From: Pandoraea norimbergensis
GTDB taxonomy: Bacteria > Pseudomonadota > Gammaproteobacteria > Burkholderiales > Burkholderiaceae
Length of the DNA stretch: 64,000 bases
Direction: 5' to 3'
Assembly (NCBI RefSeq): GCF_001465545.3
Contig: NZ_CP013480.3
Span: 4,340,001-4,404,000, forward strand
Numbering within the stretch: the stretch's first letter is position 1; each line of letters opens with the position of its first letter. Below are positions 45,673 to 52,256 of this stretch, one piece after another. A program made the position numbers and the translations under genes. Under the pieces are notes generated by a model. It worked only from the letters and a program-made list of their open reading frames with translations. It ran no database searches and was not told where the DNA came from.

Positions 45673-46167
45673 TCACGCACGGCTGCGCTGCGCACGCAGC
45701 CACAGAAACTGCACGACGGCCCCGATCACGAAGATACCCAGCCATGCCGTCAGCGCGCCACGCACCAGCGGCGATTGCGGACCGCTCGCGAGCGGATGAC
45801 CGGCCGGCAGCCGCGTCAACGTCTCGTTGATACCCGGCACCATCAGCAGGAAGAAGCTGAACGCGAAGGCGAACTGAGACAGGTAGTGCCGCGAGCGTCC
45901 GAGAAAATCGATGCGCGGGATGACCAGCCCGCCCAGCGTCGCGAGCAAGGCCAAGATGCCCAGTGCATGGCCCGCATTAAAGCCGCCCGTGCTGGACAGC
46001 CCGAACGACGTCAGCACCGAGATCAACATCCCGGCCAAATAAAGCTTGCCCGATCGGCTGGTGCTTTCGATCTGCCGATACCGGACGAAGCTGATCAGCC
46101 CCGCAGCAAATGTCACGAGACTGACGGCGGTGTGACCCGCGCCCAAGGTGGAGATGGGATGAGGCAT
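45673..46167 (-). CDS. Small multi-pass membrane protein of unknown function, TetR-controlled
   Basis: A 164-residue protein with about five hydrophobic segments (roughly 10-28, 42-60, 66-84, 97-115 and 135-153). I do not recognise a family with confidence; it resembles uncharacterised DUF2306-like or DoxX-like small membrane proteins in size only. A perfect 22-base palindrome lies 37 bases upstream of its ATG and is matched upstream of the adjacent TetR gene. It is therefore almost certainly the target of that repressor. Confidence 0.75.
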   Translation of the reverse strand: MPHPISTLGAGHTAVSLVTFAAGLISFVRYRQIESTSRSGKLYLAGMLISVLTSFGLSSTGGFNAGHALGILALLATLGGLVIPRIDFLGRSRHYLSQFAFAFSFFLLMVPGINETLTRLPAGHPLASGPQSPLVRGALTAWLGIFVIGAVVQFLWLRAQRSRA

Positions 46168-46203
46168 GGCAATAGACTCCGTCTAAGAAACGTTCATCAA
46201 ATA

Positions 46204-46225
46204 ATCAACCAACTAGTTGGTTGAT
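46204..46225. promoter_or_regulatory. Perfect 22-base palindrome, putative TetR operator
   Basis: The sequence ATCAACCAACT-AGTTGGTTGAT is self-complementary over all 22 bases. It lies between the TetR gene end and the ATG of the small membrane protein, in promoter position. The 12-mer ACTAGTTGGTTG recurs at 46966-46977 upstream of the TetR gene. Confidence 0.75.
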
Positions 46226-46285
46226 AGAAAGATCCAAAAATTGGGCGCCAAAGCGCCCTTCCTTCCGAATAAGCCCGAGCGATGC

Positions 46286-46873
46286 TCAGTCCGTCGCGCG
46301 CAAGCGGTGGATCGCCGCCTGCGAAATGGCCTGAAACGCATCCGCGCTGCCCAACGCACGCGCGGTCAGCATGGCACCGTGTACCGTCGACATAAACGTT
46401 TGCGACTCCACACGTGCGCTATCGCGCAACTTGAACTGCCCCTTCGCTACGCCAGCCGAGAGCACCGTCGCAATCCACGCGGCCAAATCGTCGAAGTAGC
46501 CGCGAACCTCGTCGGCAATCTCCTTGGGGATCATCGGCAGCTCGGCGGCAAGCATGGCGCAAATGCACACGGGCATCGAGCCGTCACGAATACACTGCGC
46601 CCAATAGTCGGTGTAAGCGCTCAGCCGTGCCGTCGGGTCCGGCACATGCTGGTCCAGCGCCGCCAACCCGGCTTCGGCTTGTTCCCGATGTCGCCTGACG
46701 ACCGTCAGCACCAGTTCCGCCTTGCTCGGGAAATGGTGGTGAATGCTGGCCTTACCAATGTTCACGCGCTCGGACAGATCCGCATAACTGAACCCGTGAT
46801 ACCCCCCCGCCGCCAGCAATTGCTTGGTGTGATCGGCAATTTCGGTTGCGCGCGGTGACAGCTCTACGGTCAT
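46286..46873 (-). CDS. TetR-family transcriptional repressor
   Basis: A 195-residue regulator starting MTVELSPRATEIADHTKQL with AAGGA upstream. The helix-turn-helix reads FSYADLSERVNIGKASIHHH followed by FPSKAELV, the classic TetR signature at about 25-55. The C-terminal ligand domain contains two cysteines in MPVCICAMLAAELP, resembling NemR/AcuR-type sensors of electrophiles; that is inference. It precedes the membrane protein gene and has palindromes before both genes. Confidence 0.92.
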   Translation of the reverse strand: MTVELSPRATEIADHTKQLLAAGGYHGFSYADLSERVNIGKASIHHHFPSKAELVLTVVRRHREQAEAGLAALDQHVPDPTARLSAYTDYWAQCIRDGSMPVCICAMLAAELPMIPKEIADEVRGYFDDLAAWIATVLSAGVAKGQFKLRDSARVESQTFMSTVHGAMLTARALGSADAFQAISQAAIHRLRATD

Positions 46874-46958
46874 GGTCCTTGGCTCGATTGACGTCAACGG
46901 GGCTTGGCATGCGCCGCCCGAACACGCCATTGACGCAGGGGAAAACGGCGAATGACGG

Positions 46959-46978
46959 CCAATCTACTAGTTGGTTGG
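46959..46978. promoter_or_regulatory. Second TetR operator-like palindrome (autoregulatory site)
   Basis: CCAATCTACT-AGTTGGTTGG has 8 of 10 positions paired about the same CTAG centre as the perfect palindrome at 46204. It lies about 85 bases upstream of the TetR start codon. The 12-mer ACTAGTTGGTTG is identical in both sites. Confidence 0.65.
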
Positions 46979-47048
46979 TAATTTGTCAAATCGACGCTGG
47001 GGATACCGGCCGCATCAAGATCACGGGTCGATAAACGGGGCGATGCCC

Positions 47049-47684
47049 TCACATCTCGTCGACGGCCGTCGCGGCCGTAGGCTCCCCGTCGCTTTGCTCC
47101 AGCGAGAAGCGATTGCGTGTGTCGACGTAGAAGCTCGCGCCGAAGCGCCCGACCGGGAAGTAGTTCTGCAAGCGCACGCGCCAGTTTTCCGTATCGATCA
47201 ACTCGTCGCGGGCGTGCATGCGCTCAACACGTCCAATGAAAATGTGACGGCTTGCCGTCTCTAGCGTCTCCCACAAGGTGCATTCGAACGCGACCGGAGC
47301 TTCTGCAATGCGGGGCGGCGCCACGAGGCTGCTCGGCACCGGCGTGAGTCCCGCATGCGCCAGTTCGCTCTCGGTCGGCGGCAGACGCTCGCCGCACGCG
47401 TGCATGCGGGCCGTCATCGCCTCGTCCGTCAGATGCACGACGTACTCCCGGTCACGCAGGATGTTCGTGGCGGTGTCCTTGAGCGAGTCGTCTTCAAGCC
47501 GGTTGATCGAGAGCATCAGGATCGGCGGCTCTTCTCCCAGCATGTTGAACATCGAGAACGGCGCAGCGTTGACGGTGCCGCCCTCGTTGATCGTCGTGAC
47601 GAGCGCGATCGGGCGCGGCACGATCAGGCTGGCCATCAGTTTGTAGCGCTGATACGCCGTGATTTCACGGAAGTCGATTTCCAT
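47049..47684 (-). CDS. Flavin reductase family protein (FMN-binding split barrel)
   Basis: A 211-residue protein with the domain's opening LMASLIVPRPIALVTTINEG, followed by NAAPFSMFNMLGEEPPILML and TATNILRDREYVVHL. Relatives bind FMN and either reduce it for a partner oxygenase or act as small oxidoreductases. It is the third gene of a run with the CE4-type enzyme and GntR regulator (9-base spacing). No oxygenase gene is in that run, so its partner is unknown. Confidence 0.85.
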   Translation of the reverse strand: MEIDFREITAYQRYKLMASLIVPRPIALVTTINEGGTVNAAPFSMFNMLGEEPPILMLSINRLEDDSLKDTATNILRDREYVVHLTDEAMTARMHACGERLPPTESELAHAGLTPVPSSLVAPPRIAEAPVAFECTLWETLETASRHIFIGRVERMHARDELIDTENWRVRLQNYFPVGRFGASFYVDTRNRFSLEQSDGEPTAATAVDEM

Positions 47685-47693
47685 GCGATGTCC

Positions 47694-48581
47694 TCAGGCG
47701 CGTTTGCGGGCGGTGCGTTGGGGGCTAGTGCGTTTGACTGGCGCGGGCGACGGGGCGTCGTCTTCGACGTCAGCGACCTCAGGCAAGCCGAGCAACGACG
47801 CCAGACTCTTTTGCCCGCGCATCCGGGTCGTCTCGATGCGACGCTCAAGTTCTTCGAGATGCGACTGCATGCGGGCGATGGCACCGGCGGCGTCGCGTTG
47901 CTCGATGCACGCCACGATCGCGGCATGTTCGTCGTGTTCGCACGGGGCATAGCCCGGCGGCTCGTACAGCCCGACGATGAGCGAACAGCGCGAGATAAGT
48001 TCGGTGAGATAACGCTGCAACACGGCGTTACCCGCCAGCGCGGCGACACGCAGATGGAAGTCGCTCGCCAGCCTTGCCCATGACGGTTGATCGAAGCGGT
48101 GCATCGCTTCGTGTTCGGCATCGAGTTGCCGGCGCAGCATGGCGAGGTCGTCTTCGGTCACGCGCGACACCGCCAGCTCGACCAACGAACGCTCCAACGC
48201 CCGGCGCGCTTCGAAAATCTCCCGCGTTTCCTCCGGTGTCGGCTCGGCGATCACGGCCCCTTTGTTCGGGCGCAACGTGACGATGCCGTCATGCGCGAGA
48301 CGCTCCAGCACGCGGCGCACGACCGCACGGCCCACGTCGAAGAGTTGGCAGAGTTCCGGTTCGGGGAGCTTGGTGCCGGGCGTGAGGCGGTGCGCCAGCA
48401 CGCCATCGACGATGGTGCGGTAGATGTTCGTCTCGATGCGCGTCTCGGCGCTCTGTTCGTCAGCGTCGTTGGCGACCGGCGAGTGCAAAGAGAGCAGACG
48501 GGATTCGGTGTCCTGCGGGGCCGTGGGGTTGGCGGCACCACGGCGCGCGCGCGGGGGCGTGGATTTGGAAGAAGCTGGCAT
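47694..48581 (-). CDS. GntR-family regulator, FadR/FCD subfamily
   Basis: A 295-residue regulator. The winged helix spans about 45-115, with LTPGTKLPEPELCQLFDVGR and AVVRRVLERLAHDGIVTLRP. The all-helical FCD ligand domain spans about 125-260, with AAIVACIEQRDAAGAIARM. The tail is basic and proline-rich. I start at the ATG giving MPASSKSTPPRA. An alternative ATG 20 codons upstream lies 7 bases from the previous stop and would add a CPDC-containing segment; it has comparable support. It likely controls its own run and possibly the divergent ABC importer. Confidence 0.88.
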   Translation of the reverse strand: MPASSKSTPPRARRGAANPTAPQDTESRLLSLHSPVANDADEQSAETRIETNIYRTIVDGVLAHRLTPGTKLPEPELCQLFDVGRAVVRRVLERLAHDGIVTLRPNKGAVIAEPTPEETREIFEARRALERSLVELAVSRVTEDDLAMLRRQLDAEHEAMHRFDQPSWARLASDFHLRVAALAGNAVLQRYLTELISRCSLIVGLYEPPGYAPCEHDEHAAIVACIEQRDAAGAIARMQSHLEELERRIETTRMRGQKSLASLLGLPEVADVEDDAPSPAPVKRTSPQRTARKRA

Positions 48582-48648
48582 AAGCGACAAAGGCAATAAG
48601 GTCGAGGTCTGGCAATCCGGGCAATACGGTTTGAGCGTCATGATGCGC

Positions 48649-49626
48649 TCATCCCATGACGGTGTCAGGCTGGTCGACACTGACCGAGGCGACGTGCGAG
48701 GCAATTTCGCCGGGCGTCGCAATCCAAATCTCGCCACGCTGCGCCGCCTGTGCGATGGGGGTCAGCGCACGCCGCAAATGCCGAAGCCGATACGGCTGTC
48801 CCACGAGATACGGGTGCAGTGCAATCCCCATCACGAGCGGCTGCCCGCGCGTCGGGTGCTCCGCCTGCGCGTACATCTCGTCGAAGTTGTCGACAATCAT
48901 GTCAGCAAAAGTCGCACCGTCCATCTGACGTCCGACGATCATAGGGATGTCGTTGACCTCCTGCGGATACGGCACCGACCACAGCGTGCCGTGAGCGGTG
49001 CGCATGCGCACCGGGCGGGTGTCGTGGCACCAGTTGAGCGTGTAGCGATAGCCCGTGCGCGAGAGCAGATCCGGCGTGTGATGCGTCTCCGAGATCCATG
49101 GCGAGAGCCACCCGGTCGGGGTGTGGCCGGTTGCCTCCATCAGACGCGCGCGGCAATGCGCCAGCAGATCGTGCTCGTGCGCGTACTCGAAGTCGCTTTG
49201 CCGATGCGCGTTCGTATGGCCATGCCCGATCAGTTCGTGTCCGCGCGCCACGCACGCGTGCACAAGCTCGGGGCAGTGATCGAGCAACGACGTATTGAGC
49301 ACCGCCCCCACAGGCATCGACAGGTCGTCGAACAGATCGAGACAACGCCACGCGCCGACCCGGTTCCCGTATTCGCGCCAGCTGTAGTTGAGCACATCCG
49401 GCTGCGGCGAGGCAGGGCCGAGATTCGCGCCCAGTCCTTCCCCGAAGGCGAAGTGCTCCAGATTGAAACCGAGATAGACGGCCAGCCGTGCGCCGTTGGG
49501 CCAGCGATACGTGTCGCGTGCCGTGATCGGCAGATAGTCGAAGCGGTCGTGCGAGCGCAGTGCGCCGAAGCGCGCGTCGTCGGTTACGGCGTCATCACGT
49601 TCCGGAAGGGTCAGGGCAGAGGTCAT
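48649..49626 (-). CDS. Polysaccharide-deacetylase-fold (CE4/PuuE-like) hydrolase
   Basis: A 325-residue NodB-fold protein. The zinc-binding HxxxH motif is present as H137-T-N-A-H141 in IGHGHTNAHR. The usual catalytic TFDDG of motif 1 is replaced by GFNLEHF (N55, E57). This variant is typical of the PuuE-like branch, which includes cofactor-independent allantoinase, and points to cleavage of a cyclic or linear amide rather than a sugar N-acetyl group. LHPYLVGQPYRLRHL near the end is the later histidine motif. It heads the minus-strand run divergent to the ABC importer. Confidence 0.85.
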   Translation of the reverse strand: MTSALTLPERDDAVTDDARFGALRSHDRFDYLPITARDTYRWPNGARLAVYLGFNLEHFAFGEGLGANLGPASPQPDVLNYSWREYGNRVGAWRCLDLFDDLSMPVGAVLNTSLLDHCPELVHACVARGHELIGHGHTNAHRQSDFEYAHEHDLLAHCRARLMEATGHTPTGWLSPWISETHHTPDLLSRTGYRYTLNWCHDTRPVRMRTAHGTLWSVPYPQEVNDIPMIVGRQMDGATFADMIVDNFDEMYAQAEHPTRGQPLVMGIALHPYLVGQPYRLRHLRRALTPIAQAAQRGEIWIATPGEIASHVASVSVDQPDTVMG

Positions 49627-49776
49627 TGTGTGTCGTCGTTGCGGTATGGCGTCGCAAGGGGCTCAGGTTCTGAGGCCGTTCATTCGTCGTCGGCGTGTGC
49701 TTTCTTCCGTTCGGATCGCTAAAGGCTTGCACGGTCTCGCGCAAATCCCCGTCGTGAGCCGTCTTGAAACATTTGC

Positions 49777-49791
49777 GCACCGCCGCAGTGC
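49777..49791. promoter_or_regulatory. NtrC-like inverted repeat, possible upstream activating site
   Basis: GCAC-N7-GTGC has the spacing of NtrC sites (TGCAC-N7-GTGCA), with C and G instead of T and A at the outermost pair, giving five-base arms. It lies about 140 bases upstream of the -24 element, a normal enhancer distance. Assignment to NtrC is inference. Confidence 0.35.
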
Positions 49792-49924
49792 GGGCGCGTT
49801 CCGAGTTGGCGCAAAACACATCGTCTACGAACGCTACACACAATCGTTCGCAATTTCGATGCCAGATCGTCAACACGTTGCCATTCATATCGTACAGACC
49901 GATATCGGAGAAATGTCGACGAGG

Positions 49925-49939
49925 TGGCACACCTCTTGC
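49925..49939 (+). promoter_or_regulatory. Sigma-54 (RpoN) promoter of the ABC importer operon
   Basis: TGGCAC (49925-49930), five bases, then TTGC (49936-49939) matches the -24/-12 consensus at every core position, with ten bases between the invariant GG and GC. Transcription would begin near 49951, leaving a leader of about 89 bases before the binding-protein ATG. The element also overlaps the inverted repeat GAGGTG-GCA-CACCTC (49921-49935). Confidence 0.65.
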
Positions 49940-50039
49940 GTACGGGCTGCATATCACGGGCTGTGCCCGATGCCGGGCGGTGATTCGCCCCTTCCGATTC
50001 GCTTCTGATACGTCGTCTGTGCCCTTACGGAGATTGCTC

Positions 50040-51320
50040 ATGTCTGCCTCTGCACGTCCCAACGCCGCCCCCACTACCGCTGCCACTGACTCGACGCCGG
50101 TATCCGCCCTATCCGGCTCCCGCCGCCAGTGGCTTCGCATCGGTGCGTTTGCACTGACGGCGGCCGGCATGTCGTTCGCCAGCATCGCGAGCTACGCGGC
50201 GGACACGGTCAAGATCGGACTCGTCACCGCGCTCTCGGGGCAGTCGGCGCGCGCCGGTGAAGCGCTCACGCGCGGCATGACGATCGCCATCGATGAGATC
50301 AATGCGAGTGGCGGCGTGCTCGGCGGCCGCAAACTCGAACTGGTGCGCCGCGACGACGAAGGCAACCCCGCCAAGGGCGTGCTCGCCGCGCGCGAGCTGA
50401 TCTACAAGGACAAAGTAGCGGTGCTCTTCGGCGGCTTGGATACGCCGGTCTCGATGGCCATCGTGCCGATCGCCAATCAGGAGAAAGTGCCGTTCATGGG
50501 GCCGTGGGCCGCCGGCACGCCGATTACCCGTAACGGGGCCAATCCGAACTATGTGTTCCGCGTGTCGGCCGTCGATGAGATCGTCGACGGGGCCATGGTG
50601 AACTATGCGCAGCAGACGTTCGGCGCGAAAAAGCTCGGCCTGATTCTCGTGAACAACCCGTGGGGTGAGTCGAACGAGAAAGGCATCGTCGCGGCGCTCG
50701 CCGCCAAGGGCATGAAGCCCGCCGCCGTCGAGAAGTTCGAGGCGAACGACGTAGATGTCACGCCGCAACTGGGGCGTCTGAAAGCTGCGGGCGCAGACAC
50801 TTTGCTGATGGTCGGGAACGTCGGCCCGTCGGCGCAGGTGGTGAAGTCGCTCGACCGCATGGGCTGGAAGGTGCCTATCGTCTCGCACTGGGGGCCCGCA
50901 GGCGGTCGCTTCACCGAGTTGGCCGGCCCCAACGCCAAGACCGTGCATTTCGTGCAGACGTATAGCTTCTTCGGCGCGACGTCGCCGGTGAGCACACGCG
51001 TCGTCGCCGCCCTCAAGGCGAAGTATTCGGACATCAAGGGCGCCGACGACATCACCCCGGCCGTGGGCGTCGCCAATGCCTACGATGCGATGCGTCTCAC
51101 CGCACTCGCCATCGACAAAGCCGGTTCGACCAATGGCGATGCGATCCGCACGGGCTTCTACAAGATCGACCGCTACGACGGTCTCATCAAAACCTACGTG
51201 AAGCCCTTCAGCGAGCAGCAGCACGACGCGCTGTCGGCACAAGACTACGTGTGGGCGCAGTTCATCGACAACCGCATCGTGCCGGTGGCACCGGCCGGCG
51301 CGAAGGTCGCGGCGAAGTAA
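50040..51320 (+). CDS. Branched-chain amino acid-type ABC transporter, substrate-binding protein (LivK-like)
   Basis: A 426-residue periplasmic protein. A long N-region of about 27 residues ends in SRRQWLRIG, a twin-arginine-like motif (R28-R29), before the hydrophobic stretch and a likely cleavage after SIASYA. The mature protein opens with DTVKIGLVTALSGQSARAGE, typical of LivJ/LivK-type proteins, and GGRKLELVRRDDEGNPAKG follows. GGAG lies upstream of the ATG. The family also includes urea- and amide-binding proteins; the sigma-54 promoter suggests a nitrogen source as ligand. Confidence 0.92.
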   Translation: MSASARPNAAPTTAATDSTPVSALSGSRRQWLRIGAFALTAAGMSFASIASYAADTVKIGLVTALSGQSARAGEALTRGMTIAIDEINASGGVLGGRKLELVRRDDEGNPAKGVLAARELIYKDKVAVLFGGLDTPVSMAIVPIANQEKVPFMGPWAAGTPITRNGANPNYVFRVSAVDEIVDGAMVNYAQQTFGAKKLGLILVNNPWGESNEKGIVAALAAKGMKPAAVEKFEANDVDVTPQLGRLKAAGADTLLMVGNVGPSAQVVKSLDRMGWKVPIVSHWGPAGGRFTELAGPNAKTVHFVQTYSFFGATSPVSTRVVAALKAKYSDIKGADDITPAVGVANAYDAMRLTALAIDKAGSTNGDAIRTGFYKIDRYDGLIKTYVKPFSEQQHDALSAQDYVWAQFIDNRIVPVAPAGAKVAAK

Positions 51321-51377
51321 GTCACTCAACTGCGCTAACGAACGGGCGCCGCGATGCGGCGTCCCGGAGGACTTTTC

Positions 51378-52256
51378 ATGCAATGGATCTCGGCGCTGGT
51401 CGCCGGCCTGGGGCTCGGCAGTATGTACGGCCTCATGGCGCTCGGCTTTCATCTGACGTTCGCCGTGAGTGCGACGGTCAATTTCGCGCAGGGCAGCTCG
51501 ATGATGCTGGGTGCCGTGCTGGCGTACACGTTCGCACAGACGCTCGGCTGGCCGATGCCGCTGGCCATCGTTGCAGCACTGGCACTTTGCGCCGTCTATG
51601 GGCTGGTGGTCGAGCGGCTCGCCGTGCAGCCGTTCGTGCGGCGCGGGTCCAGTGCCTGGCTGATGGCGACCGTAGCGCTGGGTATCGTGCTCGACAACCT
51701 CGTCATGCTGACGTTCGGCACGGAGCCGCGCAGCCTGCCCTCGCCGCTGGCGCAAAGTTCGCTGCAAATTGGTGACGCCGGTCTGGGTGTCTATCCGTTG
51801 CAATTGCTGATCCCGGTCGTCGGTCTCGCACTCGCCGCGCTGCTGCATTACGTGTTGCGCCGTTCGCGCTGGGGTGTGGCCATGCTCGCTGTGGTGCAGA
51901 ACCGCGATGCTGCCCGGCTCATGGGCATTCCCATTCAGCGCACGATCGCCGCCGCGTTTGCCGTCTCGACGCTACTCGCCGGTATCGCGGGCGTGCTGAT
52001 CGCGCCGCTGTTCAACGTGCAGGCGGATATGGGTACGGTCTTTGGTCTCAAGGCGTTCGCCGTGGCGATTCTCGGCGGGTTGTCGAGCGCGTGGGGCGTG
52101 ATGATTGCCGGGCTGCTGTTCGGTGTGGCCGAAGCCATGATCACCTCGACGCTCGGGTCGGGCTACACGCAAATCATTACGTTCGGTCTGGTCATCGTGC
52201 TGCTGGCCATGCGGCCGGACGGCATTTTCGGTCGCGCGGAGGTGCGCAAAGTATGA
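51378..52256 (+). CDS. Branched-chain amino acid-type ABC transporter permease (LivH-like)
   Basis: A 292-residue inner-membrane subunit starting MQWISALVAGLGLGSMYGLM, preceded by GGAGGA. GFHLTFAVSATVNFAQGSSMM near residue 25 and AFAVAILGGLSSAWGVMIAG near 230 are the two best-conserved LivH segments. Its stop overlaps the ATG of the fused downstream gene by four bases. Confidence 0.93.
   Translation: MQWISALVAGLGLGSMYGLMALGFHLTFAVSATVNFAQGSSMMLGAVLAYTFAQTLGWPMPLAIVAALALCAVYGLVVERLAVQPFVRRGSSAWLMATVALGIVLDNLVMLTFGTEPRSLPSPLAQSSLQIGDAGLGVYPLQLLIPVVGLALAALLHYVLRRSRWGVAMLAVVQNRDAARLMGIPIQRTIAAAFAVSTLLAGIAGVLIAPLFNVQADMGTVFGLKAFAVAILGGLSSAWGVMIAGLLFGVAEAMITSTLGSGYTQIITFGLVIVLLAMRPDGIFGRAEVRKV

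Larger units (their letters stand above)
49627..50039. promoter_or_regulatory. 413-base divergent control region between the CE4-type gene and the ABC importer
   Basis: This gap holds no convincing gene: frames that cross it are Arg/Ser-rich shadows lacking ribosome sites. It contains a sigma-54-type promoter facing the importer (49925-49939) and GCAC-N7-GTGC about 140 bases upstream of it (49777-49791). A looser TTGCAC-N6-GCGCAA lies at 49727-49744. Confidence 0.6.

Noticed and set aside
49595..50185. Possible small genes on both strands in the 413-base divergent gap
   Set aside because: The frames are Arg/Ser-rich, overlap each other, lack ribosome sites and run through the sigma-54 promoter.
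50109..51848. A 579-codon minus-strand frame opposite the LivK and LivH genes
   Set aside because: It is highly charged, motif-free and overlaps two genes with clear family signatures.
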